Shown: positions 14,140 through 26,402, counted from the stretch's first letter. The stretch: 64,000 bases of DNA from Cololabis saira (GCF_033807715.1 NC_084587.1:21925017-21989016); one strand, 5' to 3'. Numbers and translations are program-made. The notes: generated by a model not told the origin, from the sequence alone.

Positions 14140-14870
14140 TCTCAGTTCCTCTTCACCCTGGACACTTGGGACTTCACATTGAACACCAGCAGCTGTCATA
14201 TCCAGAAGCTCCCTGATGACTTAGCTATTATTGGCTTGTGTGTCTAAGGGGACTGAGCTCGAGGACCGTTCAGACATCATGAACTTTGTGGACCAGTGGG
14301 ACAAAACCATCTGTATTTTAACAGCAGCAAGATGAAGGATGTGGTGATTGACTTCCGGAGAAGGAGACTACCTCACACACCGGTGAAAATCCAGGCCCCG
14401 GACATCGAGCTGGTCGACAGTTTTAAGTACCTGGGAGTTCACCTTAACAATAAACTGGACTGGCCACACAAGACTGATTTGCTGTACAAGAAGGGCCACC
14501 TTCCGACGTCTCTGCTGATTCTGCGGTACCCTGGTGGGGGGTGGGGGGGCAGCTCCGACCGGGCAAGGACAAAACTGAACAGGCTGGCCCAGAAGGGCCG
14601 GATCTGTTCTGGGCTGCCTGCTGGAGCAGGTGGGTGGGAGGAGGATGTTCACCAAGCTGACATCCAATATGGAAACTCCCTCTCACCTGCTGCATCCCCA
14701 TCAGACAGTGGAGGCTCTGAGCGGCTCCTTGAGCAGCAGATTGATCCACCCACTGCTGCAGAGCTTTCATTCCCACCGCTGTTACACTGTACAACTCTAA
14801 AGTTTAGTTGTACTCTGGTATTTTTCTCTTGTTATTCCTTCTTATCACTGCACTGACGGGACAGTGAAAT
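14140..14870 (+). mobile_element. LINE reverse-transcriptase remnant, Rex1/CR1-like
   Basis: The plus strand encodes the C-terminal part of a non-LTR retrotransposon reverse transcriptase, in broken frames. Fragments seen in order are LPDDLAIIGL (position about 14210), then LYFNSSKMKDVVIDFRR, VDSFKYLGVHLNNKLDW and LYKKG (to about 14490), then CWGG-like SSDRARTKLNRLAQK after a gap, and further on RLIHPLLQS in another frame. The order and spacing fit the region after the catalytic YxDD box of fish Rex1/CR1-type LINEs; the palm itself is missing. Frameshifts and a deletion around 14500-14550 make it a dead fragment. It ends in a C-rich stretch at about 14885. The clade is my best guess from motif style; the RT identity is firm. 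Confidence 0.85.
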
Positions 14871-14975
14871 ATTTGTGAAATATTACCCCCCCCCTTCCAC
14901 CTTCCCCCCACACACACTACCAATCGTATTGATCTAATTAATAGATTGTGCATTTTCAAATTATTGCTACAATAT

Positions 14976-15200
14976 GGGGAGTGGTACCCTAGCGGTTACA
15001 GAGGCGGGCTTGGGTCAGGTTCAAGTCCCCGGATTGCAACCGAGGTGAACCACTTTGGGCCCCTGAGTAACCTTAACCCTAACTGCCCGGGTGCTGTAAA
15101 AATGGCAGTCCACTGCTCCTCGTCTAATGACTTAAAAGCAGAGACTGCAATTTCCCCATTGTTGGACAAATAAAGGTTTCTAAAAAAAAAGAAAAAAAAG
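14976..15200 (+). mobile_element. tRNA-derived SINE
   Basis: A short retroposon with a tRNA-like head. A box A-like segment (TAGCGGTTACAGAGGCGGG) starts near 14990, and a box B-like GGTTCAAGTCC lies at 15018-15028, the usual pol III promoter spacing. It is followed by a body ending TTGGACAAATAAAGG and an A-rich tail (15180-15200). It would be transcribed by RNA polymerase III if active. It sits just 3' of the LINE remnant, but nothing shows they inserted together. Confidence 0.82.
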
Positions 15201-18200
15201 AAGAGTGATGTGTTAAAAACATTTGGTTGTATAATTTGCCACTTTTTTGAAGACCACTCTTCACTGCAACGTGCTATAAATGACAAATTAATTATCTGGG
15301 GGCATAATTACATTTTTGATATGGTGTCACCAATGTCTCCAATCTTTAGAGACAAGAGACCTCTGTATTCAGCACTGTTTTGCAATCTTTTTCTAGCATT
15401 CACAGTATGCCACGTTGGGATATTTTTACAGGCCCTGACATTTGTTTTTGTTTGGGATGATCATGTCACAAATCATCCAAACCCTGTTATCTTATGACAG
15501 AAAAGTAATTACAACTTTGCCAGTTCTTTCATTTTCAGACTCGACTGTGTTTTTTTATGCTAAATAAGTTTTGTGATGCTATAGTTTTTGCTGTAGTCAT
15601 ACATGTAAGTTGATACTCTTCTAGTACAAAAGTTAAAACTGACTGATTTTTTTGTTTCATTTTGAGTGTCAAAGAAGACCTCACCTTTTCAGCCTGCAAA
15701 GCAAACACTCACAAGTGGTCACAGAGGGCCTGGTTTCCTCCGAGGGAAGCTCCTTTAACAAACGTTCCCTGCAGCCACTGAGGGAGATCTATTGAGCCAC
15801 GGACGATAAACGCTGCCCAGCATCGAACACGTTCATATCGGTTTTCTCACAAAAAGGTACAAGTTTCCTGCAGACCTGAGATTCTCAATCACTGCGGCGG
15901 ACTACCAACACAGGCACGCACATTTTTCAACTTGTCTATGCTTGCCTTCAAAACAAGAATCCCTTCCAACCTCTCTATTAATGTCTTTCCCCCTTCACAT
16001 TTTTCTGCCTCTATTCCTGGTCCTGCTTCCTTCAACAGGTTAAAATATGAATCTTCTGGAGCCATGCCAACTAAAAGTAGAGCAAGGGTTTCAGACAGAT
16101 GCTTACAGGGAAGTTTATACAAAGGTCCAAAAATGTACAGTATACTAATGTAAAAAAAGCTGACAGCTAGTATGAGGTGATTGGATAAGTTGTGTCTAGT
16201 TTTATCCACAAATCTTCACTTTGGTCCTACGAAGAGAGATAAATTATTTTCCTCTAGCGACTCATCCAAACAAGTAGTAATTCTTCCATCATTTTTAACA
16301 TTACTGTCATGATGTCTAACATCTAACATGCTAACTGAGTCGGAGATAGAGGTCTGTTTTTCTTTTAGCAGTTTCTTCTTGCATTCTACGGTCTCACCTT
16401 AGGTTAAACTTGGGAATATCTGGGCTAATCATGAATGTTTCCTACTTGTGAATATTCTCTGTCACTGTGGAATGATGGGTAATCATCAGTAGTATATCAG
16501 TACATTCAGGTTTAACACACACCTGAATGTTACAAACCAGAAAACTTCCAAAGCTTCTGCTACAAAGGTTATCACACTCACTGATAATCAGTCAATCAAG
16601 TGTATTTGATTAGCAGCACCTATTTACTTTTTCACACTGTTTCCACATTTTCGCTAAACATATATTTCTTTTAGGTAATATGTCATGTTGCACATATCAT
16701 TTTAAAATTTGGTAAGGACAAGATGATTTTTATTGTATACTGATACATAAAACCTTAGAACTGAAAGAAAAAGTGTATTTGGCTCACATGCAGTAGCTGC
16801 AGACTGCCCTTGGTACATTGGAAGCTCCCCCCAACCCCCTTCACCCCGTACTCTTTGCTTTGCTCCATAAACTTTAATAGCAAACCCCACTGCAGACTAG
16901 GTGATAAAAATCAAGGCTCCTTCCACTCACAATCTGTAAACATGGCTTGGTAGCAGGTCCAAAGAGTGTACCACCTCATTCAAATCCCACTTTGACGTTC
17001 TGCTTCTGTCAGCAGACAATGCAGATCCATACAGTGAGGCGCTTGCAATATGCAAAGGTTTATTTTCAGTGACTCATTGCACGCTGCTATCAGCCAGAGC
17101 CGAGGCTGGCTGTGGTTAAGAACTTCCCCTTCTATGACTTTGTGCCTCAAGTTAAAACCCACAAGTGCAGAAAAAGGAAAGGCAATGCACACAGACAGGT
17201 GAGAAAAACCCATTTTTTATCAGCCACAAAACATGCTTCTATACTCAACATCCTGTTTATAGCATCACCTTGGTTGTGGCAGCAGTGTAGCGCTTCTGGT
17301 GTTTGACATCAGGAAAGTAATTCTCAAACAATGGCTGTATCCCTGTAATGCCTCTAATTTGAATGCGTGTTTACTTATTTCCTTATGTGTAACCTGAGGA
17401 TAGATAACAGGAATATGAAGATTACAATTCTATAGGATTATGTAACATCAATAAACTACCAACTCAACCCGAAGCTACAGGCAACAGCATGCTGGGTCCC
17501 TCGCACTCCACCATGCTTTCTTTTACACACACTCACATGCACAGACACACAATAATGGTGTGATAATATGCTAGGTCATGCCTGAAGTGGCTGATAGTGC
17601 TCTTCTTTAGAGATCAGGGCTATAAGGGCTGTAAAAGTAAACAGCTCGGATCAAACCAACTCTTAGCTCTCTTTGAAGAATTGGAGACAATTACAGAGAT
17701 CAGTGGTGCAGCCCCAAGGTGGTTAACAGCCAAGACAGGCAGAAAGACAGAGATTGATGCCCTGGAAGATCTAAAGAGTCTGATCCTCAGTGACTTCAGT
17801 CAAATCCAGCCTTCAGTGCATCCTCGCCGAACATACGCGCAGGAACACTATGAGCTGTAACCCGAGGCTACAAAACACACTCTGTACCTGATAGCAATCG
17901 TTCCTCAGCACGCAGGATTCAAGCAGAAACTCTAAAAATGTTGCAGAAATCTGAACAAGTTGAAGCAGATGGAAGCTCTGTGTGGGTAGACAGTTCCTAA
18001 AATATTTCACTTATAAACTGGCACTGATTTCTTATTACTCTCATAGTCAGTATAGATTAGGTCCGCATAGTTCAAGAAGAGAGAGCTTTATGTTATCTCC
18101 CTGCTTCTGCCGCTGAAAGCATGCTTCACTATTTGATGTATCAGAACATTGGCATGAAAGCTGAATACAGGTGCTCGCCACCCCTGACAGTAACGACAAA

Positions 18201-18249
18201 AGAAAACAATATTTCACAAATCACTAAAAGAAAACTGCAAACATTTGAC

Positions 18250-18840
18250 ATTGTCCTCTTCTGTGAAATGTTTTCCGTCTCTTTGCTTTTTCTCACTTGT
18301 TATTGCCATTTCTCAGAGGTTTTGTTTCTTTTGTTTCATGAATGTTGTTCTTTGTGAGATAATTTGTTTTCTATCGTCATTTGTTTTCCAAAAGGTTTTT
18401 ATTTTCTGAGATGTTTCATAACTTCGGAAATTTTACCTTTTATTTGTAAGTTATGTATTATTATTGTTCATTTGTTTCTTGTTTATGATATTATGTCTGG
18501 GATCTTGTGTGTTTGTTTTCTGTCTGCTAGAATAATAATGACCTTCTGTTGAGCTGTTTTGGCTAAAATGTTACACTTTAGTTTGTTTTCTGAAATTATG
18601 TTTCTTGTTTTCAGAAAATGTTTTGAATGTTTCCTTATATTTTATAATTTTTTAAATGTTAATAAGTATTTATGTTTTTTTTTGTTTCTGAAATGTTGTT
18701 GAAGTAATTTTTACATCATTTTTTTTTACATGTTTTGTTTCATATTCTGTCTTCAGAAATGATTTTTCTTGTTCCATGGTGGCTTGTGAAATCATAATTG
18801 GTTTTTGGTTGTGTTCTCTGATGTGTTGAATATTTTCCTA
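18250..18840. repeat. T-rich stretch with recurrent TTTTCTGAAATG-like motifs
   Basis: The plus strand is strongly T-rich and repeats variants of CTGAAATGTT, TTTCAGAAAATG and TTGTTTTCTG many times without a fixed period. It looks like a decayed simple or tandem repeat. No coding or RNA signal is seen. Confidence 0.5.
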
Positions 18841-19137
18841 TTCAAGGTTGTCATTCCAACATCAAATCCACTACAAATAGAGCGTTTAAGAACTCTGCAC
18901 TTGGCTCTGCTTTTCCAGTGAGAAAACATTAAAATGAGTTCCTAATGAGGTCCCAACTTTAGATGAGTCGCGCTACCTTTTACTTGGAGGAAACAAGGGC
19001 AGAAGCAAAACGGCTGCAAGATATTTTTGTGTCAAAATACACCAGTGAAATTCGTAACCCAAACACCATATTTACCATTTGAGGTGGAAGAAGATGTGTA
19101 TAATATGAAATAAAATGTGTTGGTGGTGGTTTTGAGT

Positions 19138-19168
<31 letters not shown>

Positions 19169-19172
19169 GCGC

Positions 19173-19208
<36 letters not shown>

Positions 19209-19242
19209 GCGCGTGCGTGTGTGTGTGCGCGCGCGTGCGTGT
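19138..19242. repeat. (GT)n/(GC) imperfect microsatellite
   Basis: An alternating purine-pyrimidine tract of GT with scattered GC steps over 105 bp. Alternating CG/TG runs of this kind favour Z-DNA in vitro (known property of the motif). Confidence 0.95.
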
Positions 19243-19545
19243 ATGGTGTATGTGTTTATTCTCATGTATAGCAATAAGACAAAAACAAACATATTTGTAA
19301 TTCTTGGGGAGGGTTTTTTTTCCATTTTAGTTGTGCAGACGGTTTGGAAGGATGTCTGGTGATATGATTTAATCTACACAAACAGAACAAAGCAACAAGA
19401 CATCAGACAATGTAAAGGAAAATACATTCTCTGCACTCATTTACCCTTTAATTTTCTGGGGATTGGTGAGAAAAGCAAAAGATCAGTCTCTCCATCAACA
19501 AACTAAAAAGGCAGACAGATGGACAAGAGGTGAGAATACTACAAT

Positions 19546-20326
19546 TAGTGCTGTCAAGGAATTAAAAAAAAGAGAGATTAATTAATTAAGATTTGTAATT
19601 AATCTATTTTTTAATCTCACCAAAAATTGCTGAGAAAAGCCCTCAACTTGAGGTGTTTTCCTTTAAATCCATTACATTATAGTGGCAGATCAAAATATTG
19701 ATATATAACAAAAAAAGTGGCTCTATAATTTATTTATTTATTTAACAGACTTGAACAGATGCCGTCCTAGCCATTTACATCTACTTAGCAAGAACATTCA
19801 CCAGCCTCTTGGTCGTGGACGTGCGCATGCGCAGGGTGCTCTGCTCGCGACCGGGTGCTTTGCGTTTATGTGGCTAAACTTGAGCTGCTTCGATGGTAAG
19901 CAAAGTCCTTTCCACAAAGAACACATATATCTCTACCTTTATCAATGGTGCCATCGGGGCATTTTAGAAATGTAAATTCCTCATTCACTGGACCTACAAC
20001 TTTTACATGATCCTCTATTTTCTCTTCTCCGCTACTCACCGTTTCTCCACCCTCCATGGCTGTCCAGCTACAGTGGGAGTCTACCAGCTTATGTTAAACA
20101 AGCCCCAAAACAGTGACAGCCAATCAGTGTCCACTTCAAGATGTGACTGACCATTGTTTTCCACCCCCAACTCAAGCACAGGAAGCCCACCGCACAGACA
20201 CAGATTTCATAATAAAGGCAAGTAAAGTTAGAGATTAAAAAGTAGATTAAGTGATTAAAAAACACAACACGCTAAAAATGCCTGTAATTAATTGATCGCA
20301 ATTAACTTGCTAATTTGACACCCCTA
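19546..20326 (-). mobile_element. hAT-type DNA transposon, non-autonomous, with BED-finger exon
   Basis: The termini are TAGTGCTGTCAA at the left and TTGACACCCCTA at the right (10 of 12 complementary), followed inwards by ATTAAT-rich repeats. They are flanked by 8-bp duplications that match at 7 of 8 bases: ACTACAAT at 19538-19545 and ACTAGAAT at 20327-20334. An 8-bp duplication is the hAT signature. Inside, a minus-strand frame starting at 20057 (MEGGETVSSGEEKIEDHVKV) reaches CVLCGKDFAYHRSSSS. A one-base shift later the sequence reads HINAKH, which together gives the C-x2-C...H-x4-H spacing of a BED zinc finger, the DNA-binding domain of hAT transposases. No catalytic domain is present in the 781 bp. 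It is a deletion derivative, immobile by itself. Confidence 0.85.
19810..20057 (-). pseudogene. Broken BED zinc-finger segment of the hAT element
   Basis: The frame begins at ATG 20057 on the minus strand and runs through VNEEFTFLKCPDGTIDKG and the knuckle CVLCGKDF. The frame is lost near 19885, after which the His pair (HINAKHPV) appears in the next frame. The segment corresponds to an N-terminal transposase exon. It is shorter than a real transposase (usually 500-700 residues) and has no downstream RNase H-like part in the window, so it is counted as a relic. Coordinates are given in reading direction. Confidence 0.65.
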
Positions 20327-21076
20327 ACTAGAATATACATAAACTGTACAATGTCTTAAAAGGGTTAGGTACAAAACTACTGTCATTGAAAGCTGTTGTT
20401 GAATAAACAGTTGAATTTAGTTTTAACTGTACCCACCCAGCATGACTGCATTGTGGACGATGTCACCTCCATACACAAACATTTACAAATGCTCCCTGAG
20501 GTTTGCTCACACGCTGCACAAGACTTTGGCTGGATAGCTCATTATTGGCTCAGTTAGCTATGGAAAATAGCTGCCTTTACACAAATACGTATAGCCAACA
20601 AGCATCAGCACTTTCCACCAGTGTCTCTCTCAAAGGAAACCATTACACTGCAGAAACCCACAGGAAGGCAGGCAGTGGGGGGATTTTCTCAGGCGCTTTT
20701 CTCTTCCCATCTCTCTCAATAAAGAGAGAAGGGGGAAAAAAAGAAAAAAAAAACATTAACTTTCAGTAAGCTACTTTTCCCAGAGGAAAGAAAAAAAAAA
20801 AGATTACAGTCAGCCAAGCATCTAATTCACCCGTGACCCGGTAATTTATTTAGCTGATAATCTGCTTTTGCAGACGACAGTGACGATCACCAATAAAATA
20901 GTTGCAGAGATGCGGGAAGGTTACAAGAGGTATAGTTTGGCCTGATTGGTAAAGAAGATATTTGATTATATTCTCAAATGAATAATGCATTATGAAATTG
21001 AGCCAGACAAATCCCACCTTGAAGAAATAAGGGTAGGATTATACAAGGGAACAGTTTAGGAGAGATTTTGATAAAA

Positions 21077-21119
21077 ATAAAAGGAGGTTTCCTGAAAGGT
21101 TCAGTCCCACATCAAATGC
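21077..21119 (+). repeat. 43-bp inverted repeat, left copy
   Basis: A perfect 43-base match to the reverse complement of 22477-22519. It starts ATAAAAGGAGG and ends ACATCAAATGC. Weaker similarity continues outwards (TAGGATTA-ACA near 21032, mirrored at 22573) and inwards (ACTGGGT). The two copies bracket a 1.4-kb interval with the (TA)n tract. Confidence 0.92.
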
Positions 21120-21818
21120 TTACTGGGTGCTCCATGCATAGAAAATAGAGCATATTGTACATTGCGTGCACAGGCCATTATCTTTTTACATCAAATGCTG
21201 CACAGAAAAACTGAATGCAAGCAGTTTAATCTTTCCTGTTCATCTCTTTTCAGAGAGAAATTCTAGTAATTGGTTTCATCCTATTAAATATATAGGGTTA
21301 GAGCGCATAATGACGTGTCCTAAAAATAAACAATAACGTGAATATTATTCACATGAATTAAATATTAGAGTTATATCAGAGGATTATAGTACTCACACAT
21401 ATGCCAGTATGGAACTAGAGCAAATAATTGGATAACAGCACATTTAGAAAAGCACATGGTAGTGTTTTTTTTTATGCTGGCTAAACAACCAAGTTGAATG
21501 ATACGTATTAAGTAGCTCTGGTGTTTCACTTGTATGTTGCTTAATGATTCCATAACTGATTGATTAGCCAACCATATATTTCACCATTTCCTGTCTATAT
21601 GATAGACAACGCTCTGATCTGCTTGTTCCGGGAGAGCAATGTTGATCTTCTCATCTAGTTAGTTCTGTTTCAGTAACTCACCCCTTCCCTGCAAGTTATC
21701 TAATCCAAAGGCTGTGATGGAAAGGAGCACTGCCTTTGCATCCAGGAAATATTTGTGGACCATTCTATGCACAGACTTTTGTTTCCTGGGTTTGATGAAG
21801 GCCAGCAATCAATACATA

Positions 21819-21953
<135 letters not shown>

Positions 21954-22380
21954 ACTGACTGATCCGGAAATGAAAAAGATGAAAAAAGCTAAACCTTGTC
22001 ATTCTTCCAATTTGCTGCTTGGAGCTCGCTCATATATGTACTGTAGCTTCGTGTGTTGCGTAATCCTGTTTGGGTTAGAGTCCCTTAGGTCTGAATCCTG
22101 TAAATAATGTTTTATTTTATTCCTTTTTTTTGTTGTTTGAACTTTAAATCATGCTTTTTATTTATGTTTTATCAGGTCAGTAAATCAGTTTCCTTCATGT
22201 CGATTTAACTGTATATGTAAATGTAATGAGTGAGTTACCAGCAAGAGCCCAGCTTTATAATGTCAATAATTTATTAAAAAGGTGTTACCTTTTTTTTTTT
22301 TACCTTGTCTGCACACATGTTAATGATTGATACCATGTAGGTAAAAACCAAAGGCATATATATGTGCATTATTGCTATAT

Positions 22381-22446
22381 TTAATATATATACATATATA
22401 CGCCTACATACGCATACACATACATACATAAATATATACATACAAA
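22381..22446. repeat. TA/TACA-rich simple repeat
   Basis: Mixed ATATATAC and CATACATA units, followed by a T run (22455-22473) next to the right copy of the 43-bp inverted repeat. Confidence 0.8.
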
Positions 22447-22476
22447 CCCAGTGATTTTTTTTTTTTTTTTTTTGTG

Positions 22477-22519
22477 GCATTTGATGTGGGACTGAACCTT
22501 TCAGGAAACCTCCTTTTAT
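22477..22519 (-). repeat. 43-bp inverted repeat, right copy
   Basis: The exact reverse complement of 21077-21119. Read on the minus strand it is followed by an A run of about 19 bases, which looks like a retroposon tail, then TCACTGGGT, which resembles the TTACTGGGT after the left copy. The A run may therefore be an expansion inside a shared repeat. Confidence 0.92.
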
Positions 22520-22574
22520 ATTTACCGTTTGTGATATAGAAGTACTGTATTCATTCGTTATGTATACCTGTTTA

Positions 22575-22690
22575 ATCCTATTCAGGGACACCGGGGTCTG
22601 CTGGAGCTTAGCAGCGCATAACAGGTGGGAACTGGGGGGGGGGGGGGGGGGGGCGCACCCCAGACAGCTCGGCAGTCTATTGCATACATG
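22575..22690 (+). repeat. Dispersed fish repeat with a G20 run
   Basis: It contains GGGTCTGCTGGAGC... and GACAGCTCGGCAGTCTATTGCA, pieces of a very common fish repeat, separated by an uninterrupted run of 20 G (22634-22653). The G run is prone to sequencing error and G-quadruplex folding. Confidence 0.6.
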
Positions 22691-23327
22691 TGTCCGGTTA
22701 AAAATGCAAATTTTTTTTTTGTTAATATTTGTATTGTTTTTTTAGATTATCAACATGAAACATACACATATAACAACCACCTCCCAAACAGACACAAAAC
22801 AAACAAGGCCCAACAAGACAACAGGTGGTGCTGCGAAGTGTGTGCATAAAATACATAGTGCATATTACTTAAATGTGTCCATCAGGCTGGAGTACTGGTT
22901 GCCAAATATCATAGAATACATTTTCACAGCTAGTCAACGTAAATCTGATTTTCTTATTTATTTTTTAATACTTAACAGGTGATTTGGTCAGGATTGGTGC
23001 CTCATGGCTCACTCAAAAATATTTTGGCCATTTACAGAAAATTTGTAGACTGGTGAAATGGAAGGAGTTGAATTTAATTATGATGTGACCTATGATAAAT
23101 CTCACAAGAATCCAGCCGCTATACAAAGGAAATCCAAACTGCTTACGAATAGATATCATTACTTTCAGTGGTCAAGAAATTCAAAACAAAGCATACTCAG
23201 AGAAAAAAAGGTTGTGTACAGCATCTTTTCCCCCAAAAGAAGAACATTAACAGGAATGTAGATAAAGTCTTGACTCTTCTTGTCATTCAAAACAGTTTTT
23301 AAAGACTAATTGTATGTCATGTTATGT

Positions 23328-23359
23328 TTTCTGCTACATTTTATATTATGTAGCAGAAA
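23328..23359. repeat. Hairpin, 12-bp arms, 8-nt loop
   Basis: TTTCTGCTACAT at 23328-23339 and its exact reverse complement at 23348-23359. Confidence 0.85.
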
Positions 23360-25008
23360 GCATTTTGGACTAATTGGATGCACTTGTAATAACACTTGTG
23401 ATAAAACACTTTATAGAAAAATAAAATCCCTTTCCACTTGCTAACAAAATCAAGGCAATATCAAAAGCGATACTTTGGTGCTAAATTCTGTGTCACTCAT
23501 AAGTCAGTTTTCCTTTTCATGTCTTTGTATCGCCCACAGAGCACTGGCTATCCTGCTACTTGTGGCTTTACTCTGAAAGGATGGGCGTCTCCTCGAGGGA
23601 ACGACGCAGCACATCTGCTGAGCAGGTTTTTATAAGTAATTAGCTTCTCTGCTTGGTTTTAGTTGGTTGGTTTTAATGAGTGTGCACTATCAAAACAACT
23701 GTTTTCACGAATGACTGCTTACGCCCTAACAACAAAACCCAGAGCTTAATTTTAAAACATTGTAAATATTCGCTGGCACAGTCAGCCACTTTGCTGGAGT
23801 GTATGTTAACACAGTGGAAAACAAAGTAATTATCTGGTGCCTTTCTAAATACAGTACACAGGAGTTTGAAGCATTGTCACTCGATAAAAATACAATTACT
23901 GCCAGGAAACACTTCATACGAAAGAAATAAAGACAAATTCTATGGTCTTTATTCAACCATCTCCAAAATCTGAAGTATTTTTGCCAACCCGCAGATGTGA
24001 GGCAAATGTAGAGTTAACCTGACGTGGCGGAGCGAGTGCTCAGCTGTCAATAAAAATGCTTTAGGGTGTTTTAAGTTTCTGTCATGCAGGGTCAAGGACC
24101 ATTTAATGTTCAATCGCCATCTGTTGGGTTCCAATACTTTCACAAGTGCGCTAAAGTTAACAGGATTTTCTTTTTAATAAGAAACTGTACAGAGCAATGC
24201 TTTCAAAGCTGGGCAATCATGCCCTATCTGTCCAGAGCTTCATGCTGAAAAAGGGCTTTAATTCATTACTATGTCAAAGTTATCTGTCTTATGAAAGGCA
24301 AATCCCATTCAGGCTTTGGAGATGTGCCATTAAATATATAATATGAATCTGTAATATTAAAAGCTGCCGTGGTTTTTCTTTTTTTCTTTAATGATGAGGC
24401 TGATTTGCAGACTGTCTACAAGTGAGATGGATTTCTGCACTCTTGTGCCAAAGTAAAAGTGTCACCAAATAACATAAAGCATAAGGCAAAGACTAGTTTC
24501 TCTTTCAAACTTCCCTGCCTCATGTTTTATCCTCTCACTTTTTCTCCCAACAAGGCAAATATGTTGAGCGCATTATTGATAAAACAGTGTGGTTTTAAAA
24601 AGAAACCCAAACACACAGTAACTGAATCTTCCTCAAGGTTGCTCCAGCACAGGAACTATAACTCATAAAATACTGGACAAGAATTTAAATGAATGAAGAA
24701 AGTGGGAATAAGTCCCTGAGGAAATAGTGATTAGTTAACCCCTTTCTAGGTTTGTGACGCACCTGAAAGTTCACAGAAGTGTTATTGTGCAATCTATCAA
24801 ATCAACTCTTTATTGCCATCCTATGTGGAAGGTGAAATTTGTGAAATTAAATGCTCAGAAAAGTAGCATAACTCTGAAACGCTGAACTATGACCTCTCTG
24901 TGTAAATTCACTATATCACAATCACCAAAACTGAAGCATTCTCGGCACAGAATGTGACTGTTTTTCTGCTCATCATAAACTGTACGTTGAAAGGCAAGAT
25001 TTTCTATC

Positions 25009-25022
25009 AAAAGACTTGTGGG
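25009..25022 (+). repeat. Target-site duplication, left
   Basis: AAAAGACTTGTGGG, repeated exactly at 25522-25535 on the other side of the L1-like insertion. Confidence 0.9.
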
Positions 25023-25521
25023 TTTTTGGAGGGAGGTAGGACGGGAAATTCAGAAAATACTGGATATCTCCATTGTACCAGAATCCAAACTCTTCCTGCT
25101 GGGACTCTATCCAGTTGGTCACACGTACAGGCAAAGTGAGCAGAGGTTTATTTATATTAGTTTACTATTAGCCAAGAGGGTTATTGCTATGTCTTGGAAG
25201 AGTCCACACAAACCAAGCATCAAGAATTGGTTCAAAGAGATGTCACTGTGCTTACCGGTTGAAAGGATAACATACATCATCAAGGACAAACAGGAAATCT
25301 TCGAGGAAGTTTGGGGTTGTTTTATTGACTATATGGGAAATGAGTACCTAAATCATCTAATGGAAGAGCCTGGAGGAGAGTAGTGCCTCTGTCTGTTGTG
25401 TTGCGTATGGTGTTTTTTCTTTCTTTGTTTATTTTAATGTCACTCTTCTCGTGTAGCATTGATTTGTATTCGTTGTGTTATGTTAAAAAAAGAAAAACAA
25501 TAAAAGATATTGTTTAAAAAA
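25023..25521 (+). mobile_element. 5'-truncated L1-like LINE insertion
   Basis: An open frame, in frame from the left boundary to a stop at 25383, encodes the C-terminal end of an L1/Tx1-type ORF2 (recognisable runs: LLLAKRVIAMSWKSP, IKNWFKEMSLCLPVERITY, FEEVWGCFIDY). A T-rich 3' UTR follows, then AATAAA-like AACAATAAAAG, and an A tail ending at about 25521. Exact 14-bp target duplications flank it. Endonuclease and reverse-transcriptase domains are absent, so the copy was dead on arrival by 5' truncation during target-primed reverse transcription. The undamaged frame and perfect duplications suggest a fairly recent insertion. The clade is inferred from C-terminal motifs only. Confidence 0.92.
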
Positions 25522-25535
25522 AAAAGACTTGTGGG
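25522..25535 (+). repeat. Target-site duplication, right
   Basis: AAAAGACTTGTGGG. Its first A residues merge with the LINE A tail, so the true duplication could be a few bases shorter. Confidence 0.9.
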
Positions 25536-26352
25536 AGACGAACAGCTCTGATAGCCCTCAGACCTTTTCTAGCGGGTTTCAGGTTTTGGCCCATTTGGAC
25601 ATACAGTACATCATCACGCCATTGGCTATTTGTTTACTTGAAGGGTGTGTTCACTTTGCTGTTCTGACAGTGGAGAGTAGCACAGAAAAAATATGGCAAT
25701 GTTACTGACCTTGAGGCTTTTTAAGTTTTTCCTGGTCTGGTACGACATGTACCTGGTGCGTATATGCTCTCGTTTGCATACGTGTGCCCGAGCGTACCTC
25801 TTCCAACTGCGCCGGGGATCAGGAATCATGCTGCGCTTGAGCATGGAGCGAACCACCCACACTTAAACGAAACACCCCAACAGGCTTCACTTGATGAGAG
25901 AGTGCAGCTCTTCTCCAGCTTCTTGCAAATGTGGTGGTAGCAATAACTCACCAGTAATGTGCATATGTCACGTGGAAAGGCAGCAGAGAATCAAAGCAGC
26001 AAAACATGTGCAACGACCCACTGGCTACAGAAGTACACGTTACTATCAAACTATGAAATATAAAGGCACAAGACTGCCAGCAAATGAGCAAAAGAGGAAG
26101 AACGATCGTTATATTTAGAAAATGTTTGCTTTGCAGACATGAGCAGTGGTATTTTTCAGCTCTTGTGACATTGGCTGACATTGCCGCAGTGATGGTCGGG
26201 GAAGTAAAGTGGCCATCAGACAAGAGACAGTTCTTATCTGAGGACTGTTACTCTTGTAGGTTATCACCACTGAGCTGTCCACCCAATCACAACCGAGACC
26301 TTTCTTGGATATCTCTGAGATTGGTTCTCGTAAAAGTGTGTTTTTTTCTGCG

Positions 26353-26356
<4 letters not shown>

Positions 26357-26396
<40 letters not shown>

Positions 26397-26402
26397 TGTG
26401 TG
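26357..26402. repeat. (GT)n microsatellite
   Basis: A GT run of about 23 units with one GG step near its right end. Confidence 0.95.

Noticed and set aside
14990..15030. tRNA gene candidate (box A and box B).
   Set aside because: There is no complete cloverleaf; the A tail and body show it is a SINE head.
15889..16209. Minus-strand 106-codon frame (contains LLKEAGPGIEAEKCEGGKTL).
   Set aside because: It looks protein-like for about 40 residues but matches no family I know and has no supporting splice context.
17597..17860. Plus-strand 87-codon frame (contains LLALFEELETITEISG).
   Set aside because: Opposite strand to the gene, no acceptor or donor pattern and no family recognised.
25790..25880. 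Minus-strand stretch reading VRSMLKRSMIPDPRRSWKR before a GTACGC donor-like site, considered as the missing INPP4B cassette exon.
   Set aside because: A stop (TAA) lies in frame upstream without a suitable acceptor, and similarity to the human segment is only a few residues.
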